From: Synergistaceae bacterium
GTDB taxonomy: Bacteria; Synergistota; Synergistia; Synergistales; Synergistaceae
NCBI GenBank assembly: GCA_031290815.1
Contig: JAISLO010000058.1
Span: forward strand, 1 to 9,920
Reading direction: 5' to 3'
Length of the DNA: 9,920 nucleotides
Shown piece after piece: positions 1 to 7,048 of this stretch (within the stretch, counting starts at the first letter, position 1; every line of letters begins with the position of its first letter). The notes below the pieces were generated by a model. It was not told the DNA's origin, made no database searches, and worked only from the letters and a program-made list of their open reading frames with translations. The position numbers and the translations under genes are program-made.

Positions 1-615
1 CGCGCGTCTTATCAAGGGCTCCTTTTCCGCTATCCGTTCCATCGTCTCTCCCTCCATGTTGTCGATATACAGCGCCCAGCACTCACCGGGCGTCCAGTCA
101 TCCTTCGCCGGCTGACGCCTCAGCTTCGGAAGCTCTATCAGGTGGATCTCGAGCGCGTCGCAGAACAAGACACCCTCGTCGCGATCGAGCACTCGGAATA
201 CGCTGTGGAATTTAGCCGGATCGCGCCATTCGAAAACGTCGAAGCCGGCTATCACTATGCTTATCATCCGTGGAAGCTCCTCGTAATCCTGTCCCTTGCG
301 CAATTCCTCCGTATAGCCTCGGCCCCAGTAGAATAGAACTCGCTTGGCTAGGTTGCCCTCGTCGGCCACCTGCAACTCTATATTCATTTTTTCATGGGAT
401 TTGCCGCGCTTTACATGTATGTCTAAGACTGACGCCTTATCTGCCAGATATTCCGGGCTCATCTCAGTGTGTATTAGGGACAGCTCGTCCGGCTCTATCT
501 GAACGCCAAGGGTGACCGTCAGAAATCTGGCGAGGATGTCCTTCGTGTCCTCGTGACCGAAAATGCGCTTGAACGCGTAATCGTTGAGTTTGTTGACCTT
601 CGCGATATATGACAT
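1..615 (-). CDS. Rpn family PD-(D/E)XK nuclease / putative transposase, 3' part missing
   Basis: This frame stays open from an ATG at 615 to the window edge, giving the first 205 residues; the C-terminus lies outside. The start KLNDYAFKRIFG (residues 9-20) is the usual opening of the Rpn/PDDEXK_2 family, whose members are PD-(D/E)XK nucleases that promote RecA-independent recombination and are often labelled putative transposases. The core is visible as LDI (D65), then IELQ (E80 and Q82, with Gln in place of the classical Lys), followed by the family's KRVLFYWGRGY helix (91-101). An AAAGGCGGG stretch lies 7 nt before the ATG. The gene follows ribF in the same direction after 110 bp, and I see no insertion-sequence ends around it. 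No frameshift or stop is present in the visible part, so it looks intact so far. Family assignment is firm; the actual biological role is inferred from relatives. Confidence 0.85.
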   Translation of the reverse strand, partial: MSYIAKVNKLNDYAFKRIFGHEDTKDILARFLTVTLGVQIEPDELSLIHTEMSPEYLADKASVLDIHVKRGKSHEKMNIELQVADEGNLAKRVLFYWGRGYTEELRKGQDYEELPRMISIVIAGFDVFEWRDPAKFHSVFRVLDRDEGVLFCDALEIHLIELPKLRRQPAKDDWTPGECWALYIDNMEGETMERIAEKEPLIRRA

Positions 616-681
616 GTCAGCACCCGCCTTTATGCTTTTCTTAATATTGAGGAGGCTGTCATCGACAGATGGCCTGCTGTG

Positions 682-706
682 ATTATACTCCGTCTCCGGC
701 CGACGG
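682..706 (-). promoter_or_regulatory. Possible promoter (-10) and small hairpin before the Rpn gene
   Basis: On the minus strand a perfect TATAAT lies at 687-682, about 66 bp before the Rpn start. No good -35 is present at 16-18 bp; a TTGTCT exists but is 23 bp away. A 6-bp stem (TCCGTC/GACGGA, loop 7 nt, 689-707) lies directly upstream. It has no T-run behind it, so it is a poor intrinsic terminator for ribF. The TATAAT may give the Rpn gene its own transcription. Confidence 0.3.
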
Positions 707-725
707 ACATAGACAATGCGGGAAC

Positions 726-1664
726 TTATGAACTCTGTATCGATGGAATGTTACGCAGCGTACCAGCCATCATCCTCCAAAAATCGGCGCGTGATTCGAG
801 ATCCCTTCCGGCCCTCTCCCTTATAACGCTCAGATCGGACGTTACCTGTTTTTTGAGGTCGCCGGCGCTCTCGAAGCGGATCTCGTCCCTGATGCGGGAC
901 AGCAGAAAGACCGCGAGCGTTCGGCCGTAGATATCCCCCGAAAAACCATCGATGTTCACCTCGAAGCGACGCTCCCCCACGCCGAACGTCGGGTTGACGC
1001 CTATGTTCGCCCCTCCGGCCAGCCATCTTCCCTCGTGGAACACGGTCACAGCGTAGACGCCGCTCCTTATCTCAACCCTCTCCTGGTTTATCTCCAGGTT
1101 CGCCGTCGGCACTCCCAGGCGTCTTCCCCTCTTGTCCCCGTGGATCACTCGCCCCAGGCAGAAGTACGGGTAACCGAGCATATCGGCTGCCTGTTCCATC
1201 CTGCCAGCCGCCACGGAGGCCCTCACCGCCGTGCTGTTTATCGGGACACCGTCGGAGGACATCTTCGTCGGCATTATGTCCACGGTCCATCCCCGCCTGG
1301 GACACTCCACCGACAGGAAATGAGCATCGCCCGCGCGGTCCCTTCCAAATCTAAACTCGCTGCCGACCACCACTCCGCTGACTCCAAACTCGCGCCCTAT
1401 CGAATCGAGGAACTCGCCCGGCGTCATGCCGACGATACTGGGCGTGAAGTCGATTCTGCGCACTGACGGAACGGAAAAATATCTTTCCAGAACCTCCTGC
1501 TCCGTTACTGTAAAGAGATACTTGAAATTCTTGAAGGCTGTCAAGCCCCTGAACGTTATGACTCCCCACTCGGAAGCCATCCCGGCCGCCCTCTCGGACG
1601 CGCGGGCGAGAAGAGTTTGATGCCCCCTGTGAAAACCGTCGAATGTTCCTATCGTCGCTATCAT
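726..1664 (-). CDS. ribF: Bifunctional riboflavin kinase / FAD synthetase RibF
   Basis: RibF phosphorylates riboflavin to FMN and then adenylylates FMN to FAD in the cytoplasm. The 312-residue protein has both domains. The N-terminal nucleotidyltransferase has the nucleotide-binding signature GTFDGFHRGH (6-15), GSEFRFG (101-107) and a STAVR version of the (S/T)STxxR motif (144-148). The C-terminal kinase domain has GDKRGRRLGVPTAN (176-189), GANIGVNPTF (218-227), the presumed catalytic Glu in FEVNIDG (E235) and YGR (246-248). Length fits the family. The usual FxPHP segment after the first strand is replaced by FRGLTAF, and the protein starts only five residues before the GTFDG motif, so the N-terminus is compact. 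The ATG is preceded by TAGGAG at a spacing of about 9 nt. It is the last gene of the operon cluster, 114 bp after truB, and may have its own promoter. Confidence 0.95.
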   Translation of the reverse strand: MIATIGTFDGFHRGHQTLLARASERAAGMASEWGVITFRGLTAFKNFKYLFTVTEQEVLERYFSVPSVRRIDFTPSIVGMTPGEFLDSIGREFGVSGVVVGSEFRFGRDRAGDAHFLSVECPRRGWTVDIMPTKMSSDGVPINSTAVRASVAAGRMEQAADMLGYPYFCLGRVIHGDKRGRRLGVPTANLEINQERVEIRSGVYAVTVFHEGRWLAGGANIGVNPTFGVGERRFEVNIDGFSGDIYGRTLAVFLLSRIRDEIRFESAGDLKKQVTSDLSVIRERAGRDLESRADFWRMMAGTLRNIPSIQSS

Positions 1665-1702
1665 GTCTACAAACTCCTAATGATAAAACATAAGATCGAT
1701 TG

Positions 1703-1731
1703 AATCTAAGGTCCCCGGTTTACGGCGGCAA
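1703..1731 (-). promoter_or_regulatory. Candidate internal promoter for ribF
   Basis: In the 114-bp truB-ribF gap the minus strand reads TTGCCG (1731-1726), a 17-bp spacer, then TAGATT (1708-1703). Each hexamer matches the sigma-70 consensus at four of six positions. It lies about 40 bp ahead of the ribF start. The rest of the gap (1665-1778) holds T- and A-runs but no GC-rich hairpin that would make a convincing terminator, so ribF may also be read through from truB. Confidence 0.35.
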
Positions 1732-1778
1732 ATCATCCTAAAAAAACATGGGCGCGGCAGTGCGGTTCGAGGAGTTTT

Positions 1779-2690
1779 TTATAGGGATATATTTATCTCG
1801 GGCGCAGCGCGCACTTGTCCGCCGCTGTACTCCAGAAGCGCCACGGAGAGCAGTCTCTGCGAGAGAAACAGCACTTTCCCCGCCGGGGGCGAATTGCCCA
1901 GCGTTCGCCGAACCGCACCGGAAAAACCTACTGGCTGCCCTCTTGCAAGCATCGAAGCATCCTCCTCGGAAATCGTGTAGGACGGAAGAAAATTCGCGAT
2001 CTCCTCCGTCCGGAGAATGGAGGCCGTCACAGCGTTCCCCTCCGGCGAGACATCGGGCCCAGGGTCGAACGCCCGCGATATGTCAAACGGTCCTACCCTC
2101 TCCCTGACCAGCGACGCGATATGCGCCCCGCAGCCGAGAGACCTCCCGATATCTCGGGCGAGACCGCGTATGTACGTTCCCTTGCCGCACTTCACGACCA
2201 GCTCGAAGTCCCCAGCCTCGGATATATCGGTCGTCCTGCGTATGCTCTCGATGAAGACCGGCCTCGGTTTAATCTCAGGGTCGCCGCCGCCGCGAAGGAT
2301 CTCATGCGCCCGCTTTCCGCCGACGTGAACCGCCGATACCTTGGGGGGGATCTGCATCCTCCACCCGATGAACGCCGTCAGTATCCCGTCGATGTCGCCG
2401 CCATTCACGCACTTCCATTCGGAGACCGTGGATGGAACGCCGGTATAATCGCACGTATCGGTCTCCGTGCCCAGCCGGATTACGGCGCGGTAGACCTTCG
2501 GCATATCCATTATCAGGCTGCTGAACCTTGTCGCGCCGCCGATGAGCAGGATGAGAAGACCTGACGCGGACGAGTCCAGCGTGCCGCCATGACCCACCTT
2601 GACGTTCCTCCCTATGACCCGGCGGATGCGCTCAACGCAGAGGGTGCTCCTCGCGCCGACCGGCTTATTGAGGGGCAGAATACCCTGCAA
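1779..2690 (-). CDS. truB: tRNA pseudouridine-55 synthase TruB
   Basis: TruB converts U55 of the T-loop of tRNAs to pseudouridine. The 303-residue protein opens with QGILPLNKPVG (family form GIL-LDKP-G). It keeps the catalytic Asp in GHGGTLD (D39), a Tyr in KVYRAVI (Y67), and the late signature GKGTYIRGLARDIGRSLGCGAH. Length is normal. The start is TTG at 2690: an in-frame TAG lies 9 nt upstream, and the family's N-terminal motif begins two residues in, so no other start fits. It overlaps the 3' end of the upstream DHH gene by 26 bp, and no strong Shine-Dalgarno is visible, which suggests translational coupling. The motif-II region GHGGTLDSSASGLL departs from the usual GHAGTLDPxATGxL at several normally conserved positions, although the catalytic residue is kept. 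Confidence 0.95.
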   Translation of the reverse strand: MQGILPLNKPVGARSTLCVERIRRVIGRNVKVGHGGTLDSSASGLLILLIGGATRFSSLIMDMPKVYRAVIRLGTETDTCDYTGVPSTVSEWKCVNGGDIDGILTAFIGWRMQIPPKVSAVHVGGKRAHEILRGGGDPEIKPRPVFIESIRRTTDISEAGDFELVVKCGKGTYIRGLARDIGRSLGCGAHIASLVRERVGPFDISRAFDPGPDVSPEGNAVTASILRTEEIANFLPSYTISEEDASMLARGQPVGFSGAVRRTLGNSPPAGKVLFLSQRLLSVALLEYSGGQVRAAPEINISL

Positions 2691-3714
2691 TGTACTTTTC
2701 TATCTCGGCCCTGACCAGGGAAACGGCGTCAGCCAGAGGAGCCTTTATCATGCAGCCCGACGCCAGATCATGACCGCCGCCGCCGAAGACGAGAGCGATA
2801 CTGCGAGCGGAGAGGGGGGACCTCGACCTCAGATTGACGCGCACCTCGCCGTCGATATCGGTGAATAGAGCCGCCAGTCCAATCCCTTTTATTTTGAGGA
2901 GGAAGTTGACGAGCCCTTCTGTGTCGCTTTTCAGCGCTCCGGTTTGCTCGAAGTCCTCTTTGTTCAGCCAGAAGAAGGCCGACCTGCCGCCGGCGATAAG
3001 CTCGGTCCTGGAAAAGGCCCTTCCCCAAAGAGGCAGAACCTCGGCCGACATATTCGCGTCCAGTATGGCCATCAGATCGCCGGGCACCGCTCCTGACTCC
3101 ATGAGCCTTATCGCGCACTTATAACTTCGCTGAGTCGTGGAGGGAAACTCGAAATGTCCGTTGTCAGTCACCATAGCCACGTACAACGCCTCCGCCTCGC
3201 GCCGGTCTATGCCCCACGGCGAGCAGGAGAGAAGCTCTGTCACCATTTCCCCTGTCGCGGAGCTGATGGGATTCACCCAGTTTATCGTTCCGAACCTCTC
3301 GTTGTCCGAATGGTGGTCGATGTTTATTATTGGAAGTCCGTCCGGAAGGTCTTTCATTCCGCGCACGGCCCTGCGGGCAGTGCTGGTGTCGAGGCATATT
3401 ATCGAGCTGCCAGTGTCGCAGACGCCGGGCGGAATCTTATCCAGGACGTTGAAATCCATTCCTGTCGTCAGGAACGCGTATCTCTCAGGGCAGACATCCG
3501 GGCATCCCAGCGTTACATCCTTCGAGATCCGCATACCGGCGTGGGCCATCGCGAAAGAACATCCTACCGTATCGCCGTCCGGTTTCTCATGGGCCAATAC
3601 GAGCCATCTATCGGACCTTTCCAGGATGGAAATGATCTCCAAAACCTCAGGGGCCGGCGGCCCCAAAAAATATTCAGGCATAACAGTCTTTTTCGTCCGC
3701 TTCGTCCGCATCAT
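2665..3714 (-). CDS. nrnA: DHH/DHHA1 phosphoesterase, NrnA-type oligoribonuclease / pAp phosphatase
   Basis: NrnA-type enzymes degrade 2-5 nt RNA fragments and often dephosphorylate 3',5'-pAp, using two metal ions. In this 349-residue protein the DHH motifs are in order: HEKPDGD (42-48), LDT (108-110), IDHH (132-135), ISSATGE (150-156) and VTDNG (182-186). A DHHA1 domain ends in GGGGHDLASG (311-320). The fourth motif is normally TDTG, so N185 is slightly unusual. The first 20 or so residues are basic and lie before the conserved core. Its ATG overlaps the rbfA stop by 4 bp, so the two genes are probably coupled; its own end overlaps truB. In many Gram-positive relatives the same gene sits between rbfA and truB, which supports the NrnA assignment over other DHH proteins such as RecJ, which is longer. 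Confidence 0.92.
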   Translation of the reverse strand: MMRTKRTKKTVMPEYFLGPPAPEVLEIISILERSDRWLVLAHEKPDGDTVGCSFAMAHAGMRISKDVTLGCPDVCPERYAFLTTGMDFNVLDKIPPGVCDTGSSIICLDTSTARRAVRGMKDLPDGLPIINIDHHSDNERFGTINWVNPISSATGEMVTELLSCSPWGIDRREAEALYVAMVTDNGHFEFPSTTQRSYKCAIRLMESGAVPGDLMAILDANMSAEVLPLWGRAFSRTELIAGGRSAFFWLNKEDFEQTGALKSDTEGLVNFLLKIKGIGLAALFTDIDGEVRVNLRSRSPLSARSIALVFGGGGHDLASGCMIKAPLADAVSLVRAEIEKYIAGYSAPQ

Positions 3715-4070
3715 CCGCTTCTTTTGATATCTTCCTTGATAACTCTGTCGATGAGCTCGTCCATGGACCTCGCCTTTTTCTCCGAATCGTCGTACACAAA
3801 GTGAATCTCGGGAACCTGCCTTATGTGCATCTCTCGCCCTAGCATCCCGCGAATCGCGCCGCTGACTGACTCCAAGGCGCTTGTCACCTCTTTTCTCCTG
3901 GACTCTTCCAACAAGGTAAAATAAACTTTTGTGTGGCTCAGGTCCCTCGAACAGTTCACATGAGTCAGAATCGCGGATGACGCTGCGCCGTTCTTTATCC
4001 TGTTCGCCAGTATATCCGCGATGAGCCTGAGAAACTCACGGTTGAGACGTTCTATCCTGAAAGTAACCAT
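3711..4070 (-). CDS. rbfA: Ribosome-binding factor A (RbfA)
   Basis: RbfA binds the 30S subunit and helps late maturation of the 16S rRNA 5' end, especially at low temperature. With the start at the ATG at 4070 the protein has 119 residues, beginning MVTFRIERLNREF, which matches the usual FRxxRvn N-terminus. The single KH-like domain shows SRDLSHTKVYFTL in the middle and RQVPEIHFVYDDS followed by MDELI near the end. The frame is open for 18 further codons to an ATG at 4124, but those residues do not look like RbfA. A GAGGTG Shine-Dalgarno sits exactly 7 nt before the 4070 ATG, so I use the shorter form. It overlaps the upstream DUF503 gene by 35 bp and its stop overlaps the next start by 4 bp. 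Confidence 0.93.
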   Translation of the reverse strand: MVTFRIERLNREFLRLIADILANRIKNGAASSAILTHVNCSRDLSHTKVYFTLLEESRRKEVTSALESVSGAIRGMLGREMHIRQVPEIHFVYDDSEKKARSMDELIDRVIKEDIKRSG

Positions 4071-4368
4071 ACGAAAACACCTCGCGGCATGTTTCCAATA
4101 TTTCGAATTCCCCGTCTTCCTCATTGTTTCTCACGAACGCAATGACCTGATCGATTCGAGATTCCATCTCCTGGTAAGACGACCCGACGCACGTTACCGC
4201 CATGTCGGCGGCGTTCCACGAACCTTCGGGACCGAGATCCGCCGCGGAGGCGTTGAAGTGCTTCTTCAGGCGCTCCAGAAGCGACCTCACGACCTGCCTC
4301 CTGTCCTTGAGGCTGCCGGCCCCGTATATTTTTAAACTGAACAGCGCGATTCCAACCCACGGTTTCAC
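4036..4368 (-). CDS. ylxP: DUF503 (YlxP-like) small protein
   Basis: This 110-residue protein belongs to the DUF503 family, recognised by the N-terminal strand VGIALFSLKI, the diagnostic SLKDRRQVVRSLLERLKKHFN segment, whose fuller match is S-A-A-D-L in place of the usual SVAE, and a closing EILETCREVF. The family is small and ferredoxin-like. Its exact function is unknown; the constant position between infB and rbfA suggests a role in ribosome assembly or translation. The start is GTG at 4368 (sequence MKPWVG), 19 bp after the infB stop, with no strong Shine-Dalgarno, so translation is probably coupled to infB. The tail YGYFQDRTSQP reaches past the usual family end and carries the rbfA ribosome-binding site. 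Confidence 0.88.
   Translation of the reverse strand: MKPWVGIALFSLKIYGAGSLKDRRQVVRSLLERLKKHFNASAADLGPEGSWNAADMAVTCVGSSYQEMESRIDQVIAFVRNNEEDGEFEILETCREVFSYGYFQDRTSQP
4078..4083 (-). promoter_or_regulatory. Shine-Dalgarno deciding the rbfA start
   Basis: The minus strand reads GAGGTG here, 7 nt before the ATG at 4070 and inside the end of the DUF503 gene. The alternative ATG at 4124 has only a weak GTGAGA upstream. Confidence 0.8.
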
Positions 4369-4387
4369 CTCTGCTGGCGCGCCCCGG

Positions 4388-6439
4388 CTATATGCCCAGC
4401 GTCTTTTTTTCCGAGAGGATCTCGTAAGCCTCGACCTGGTCTCCCTCGCGGAAGTCCTGGAAGCCAGTGAAGCTCAGCCCGCATTCGTTGCCGGACGCTA
4501 TCTCCCTGACGTCCTCTTTGAAGTGTCTCAGCCCCGAGAGATTGCCGTCCCACACGACCACGCCATCCCTGACCACCCTGACCTTCGTGCTGCGCTTTAT
4601 CACGCCCTCCTGCACGAAACAGCCGGCTATGCGGCCGACCTTGGGCACCTTGAAGGTCGCCCGGACCTCCGCCTGACCGACTATGCTCTCCCTCAGGGTG
4701 GGGGCGAGCATTCCCTCCAGCGCCGCCTTTATGTCCTCCTGCATGTCATAGATGACCCTGTACAGCCTGATCTGGACATTCTCGGATTCCGAGAGCTTTT
4801 TCGCGTTGACGTCAGGCCGAACGTTGAAACCTATTATAATGGCGTTCGACACGGATGCCAACGTCACATCGGACTCGGATATACGCCCGACCGCCTCGTG
4901 TATTATGTTGATCTTCACCTCGTCGGAGCTCATCTTCATGATAGTGGAATGAAAGGCCTCCAGCGAGCCCTGGACATCGCATTTCAGAACGACGTTGAGC
5001 TGCGGGACGTCATCCGACTGGAGCTGGTCGTACAGCTCCTCCAGAGTGAGCCGCGCGCGTCCCTTCGACTGGTCCAGATCCCTTCTCGAATCCTCGTCCA
5101 CCAAGTCACGGGCTTCCTTTTCGGACGACATCACTCGGAACGTCTCCCCCGGCATGGGCACGCTCTCCAGGCCCAGGATCTCCACAGGGGTGCTTGGACC
5201 TGCCGAGTTCACTGCTCGCCCGTTGTCGTCCAGCATCGCCCTCACCTTGCCCCACGCAGTCTTCGTCGCTATAATGCTGCCCCGTTTGATGGTGCCCTGC
5301 TGTACTATCACCGTGGCGACCGGACCCTTGCCCTTGTCCAGGTTCGCCTCGACGACTATCCCCTCGACAGGCGCGGTCGGCGACGCCTTCAGCTCCGCCA
5401 TCTCCGATAGGATCAGGATCATGTCGAGCAGCGCGTCTATGCCGGTTCCTTCCTTCGCGGCGACGTCGACCATTATCGTGTCGCCGCCCCATTCCTCCGG
5501 CACGAGGCCGTAGTCCGAGAGCTGCTGACGCACCCTTTCAGGCTTCGCCGCGGGTTTGTCTATCTTGTTGACCGCAACTATTATGGGAACGCCGGCCGCC
5601 TTTGCGTGATTCATGGCCTCCAGCGTCTGAGGCATGACGCCGTCGTCGGCCGCAACGACCAGAACGGCGATGTCCGTCACCTCAGCGCCGCGCGCCCTCA
5701 TCGCCGTAAAAGCCTCATGTCCCGGCGTGTCGAGGAATATTATCTCGTTGCCGTTGTAGTTCACCTTGTAGGCTCCGATGTGCTGGGTAATCCCGCCTGC
5801 CTCGCCGTCCGTGACGTGAGTATGCCTTATGAAGTCCAGCAGAGTCGTCTTTCCGTGGTCGACATGCCCCATGACCGTCACTATGGGCGACCTCGGCAGC
5901 GCCCCGGGCACGTCGGCCTTCGGCGCCTTTTTTGAGACGACCGGCGCATCCGCCGTGTCCTTCCCGGGCTTATTTGTGGCCTCATCGTCCGTTTCCGCGT
6001 CCGGGGAATCTTTTACCGTTATCTCGCAGTCGAACGCCACGTTTATCACAGTCAGAATGTCGTCTGTGGGAACGGCATTGGCCGGGATCATAAAGCCCTC
6101 GTTTATCAGCAGCTTCACCATCTCGGACGGCGTCCTGCCAAGGAGCTTCGCGATGTCCCCAACCGTCGCGGATTTGTCGATGGCTATTTTGACCGTGCCG
6201 CCCTCGCCGGACGCCACAGCCGCCTCGGTCTGCTCACTTTGTTCCGCGCCGCCGCCTGCCGCGGTCCCTTCGCCTTTCTTCTTTACCTTGAACGAATCCT
6301 CTATCATCTGAGCCACATCCATATCGATGGAGCTCATGTGATTTTTTACCTCGATCTTCAACGTTTTCAGTCTCTCAAGCAGCTCCGGGTTGGTCTTTCC
6401 CAGAAGTTTCGCAAGCTCGTACACCCTGATTTTATTCAT
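4388..6439 (-). CDS. infB: Translation initiation factor IF-2
   Basis: IF-2 is the GTPase that brings initiator fMet-tRNA to the 30S subunit and promotes subunit joining. The 683-residue protein has an N-terminal IF2_N domain (about 1-50, IRVYELAKLLG), a short Glu/Ala/Gly linker, and a second IF2_N domain (about 83-142). A further variable linker leads to the G domain: GHVDHGKT (191-198), GGITQ (215-219), DTPGH (237-241), NKID (291-294) and the G5 element AAK (327-329). The beta-barrel and initiator tRNA-binding domains follow to the C-terminus. It is shorter than E. coli IF-2 because the linkers are short. The ATG at 6439 has a run of six G (6449-6454) about 9 nt upstream. The gap to the L7Ae-like gene is 14 bp. 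The whole frame is intact. Confidence 0.98.
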   Translation of the reverse strand: MNKIRVYELAKLLGKTNPELLERLKTLKIEVKNHMSSIDMDVAQMIEDSFKVKKKGEGTAAGGGAEQSEQTEAAVASGEGGTVKIAIDKSATVGDIAKLLGRTPSEMVKLLINEGFMIPANAVPTDDILTVINVAFDCEITVKDSPDAETDDEATNKPGKDTADAPVVSKKAPKADVPGALPRSPIVTVMGHVDHGKTTLLDFIRHTHVTDGEAGGITQHIGAYKVNYNGNEIIFLDTPGHEAFTAMRARGAEVTDIAVLVVAADDGVMPQTLEAMNHAKAAGVPIIVAVNKIDKPAAKPERVRQQLSDYGLVPEEWGGDTIMVDVAAKEGTGIDALLDMILILSEMAELKASPTAPVEGIVVEANLDKGKGPVATVIVQQGTIKRGSIIATKTAWGKVRAMLDDNGRAVNSAGPSTPVEILGLESVPMPGETFRVMSSEKEARDLVDEDSRRDLDQSKGRARLTLEELYDQLQSDDVPQLNVVLKCDVQGSLEAFHSTIMKMSSDEVKINIIHEAVGRISESDVTLASVSNAIIIGFNVRPDVNAKKLSESENVQIRLYRVIYDMQEDIKAALEGMLAPTLRESIVGQAEVRATFKVPKVGRIAGCFVQEGVIKRSTKVRVVRDGVVVWDGNLSGLRHFKEDVREIASGNECGLSFTGFQDFREGDQVEAYEILSEKKTLGI

Positions 6440-6453
6440 TACGTCACGCCCCC

Positions 6454-6774
6454 CTATTGCAGAAGTTCTGACAGATTCTTTGCAAAGCCGCTCTCAATGG
6501 GGAGGGCGGCTATCTGCGCGCTGTTCACGCCTATGGACCTGCCAAGCCTCTCCCGCGAAACACCTTTTATCACAAAACATACGCTCCCGCTGCCGGCCAG
6601 TTTTCGCTCGACCTTTCTGAGGACAGACGGCGAGCAATCCTCCGTTCTCACGATGAACAACCTTTGCTTGGGCTCGCCCAATACATCGTCCTGTCCTATC
6701 AAGAGAAGCCCCGCCCTCCTTGCCAGCCCAAGCAGGGACAATGCCCTGTCATGCCCGTCAACCCGTCCTTCCAA
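6454..6774 (-). CDS. ylxQ: L7Ae-family RNA-binding protein (YlxQ-like)
   Basis: This 106-residue protein is a bacterial L7Ae/L30e-family member, related to B. subtilis YlxQ, a K-turn-binding type. The visible family features are LLGLARRAGLLLIGQDDVL (14-32), the EDCSPSVLRKVERK helix, LGRSIGV (78-83) and IESGFAKNLSELL at the end. The start is TTG at 6774, supported by AGAGGA 8 nt upstream; no ATG exists near the N-terminus. It overlaps the rnpM/ylxR gene by 17 bp and precedes infB by 14 bp, the position it has in Firmicutes operons. Binding to a particular RNA cannot be read from the sequence. Confidence 0.9.
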   Translation of the reverse strand: MEGRVDGHDRALSLLGLARRAGLLLIGQDDVLGEPKQRLFIVRTEDCSPSVLRKVERKLAGSGSVCFVIKGVSRERLGRSIGVNSAQIAALPIESGFAKNLSELLQ

Positions 6775-7048
6775 CGCACAATTCCTCTAATTTTTCATAT
6801 ATCTCGGGTCCGACACGGGTTTTCAATGCCCTTCCCAGCGCGTTTTTTTTCCGCGCCGAGGCGAGACAAGCGAGGCTGGCGCACAGATATGCCCCTCGTC
6901 CCTCGGTCCTCCCCCCATCCACTGAAACTACCCCCTCTGGGGAGCGCACGACCCGGATGAGATCCGCTTTGGAGGATTCCCTGCCGCAGCCAACGCAACG
7001 CCTTGGGCGTCTGCGAGGCTGCCTCAGACCTTCGGAAGATCCTCCCAC
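6758..7048 (-). CDS. rnpM: YlxR/RnpM family RNA-binding protein
   Basis: This 96-residue basic protein belongs to the YlxR (DUF448) family; the B. subtilis member RnpM binds and modulates RNase P RNA. It shows RRCVGCGRESSKADLIRVV (17-35, Cys18 and Cys21), then GRGAYLC (50-56) and a further Cys at 61, followed by a Lys/Arg-rich helix (RKKNALGRALK). The Cys residues fit the family's CxxC and late CxxxxC pattern. The start is GTG at 7048, inside the 3' end of nusA (25-bp overlap), with a weak GGTG upstream, so coupling to nusA is likely. Its own end overlaps the next gene. Confidence 0.92.
   Translation of the reverse strand: MGGSSEGLRQPRRRPRRCVGCGRESSKADLIRVVRSPEGVVSVDGGRTEGRGAYLCASLACLASARKKNALGRALKTRVGPEIYEKLEELCVGRTG

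Noticed and set aside
1..725. Complete insertion sequence around the Rpn gene
   Set aside because: No terminal inverted repeats or target duplication are visible on the side inside the window; the other side is outside it.
1740..1780. Intrinsic terminator between truB and ribF, suggested by T- and A-runs
   Set aside because: The only pairing is A/T-only with a 25-nt loop; no GC-rich stem precedes the T-run.
1815..2564. 249-codon plus-strand open frame opposite truB, and similar plus-strand frames opposite nrnA, nusA and rimP
   Set aside because: All mirror strongly supported minus-strand genes and show no domain or ribosome-binding site of their own.
4202..5410. 402-codon open frame on the plus strand opposite infB
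   Set aside because: It lies fully antisense to a clear IF-2 gene, has low-complexity Leu/Arg/His-rich composition and no recognisable domain; it is a shadow of the GC-rich codon pattern.
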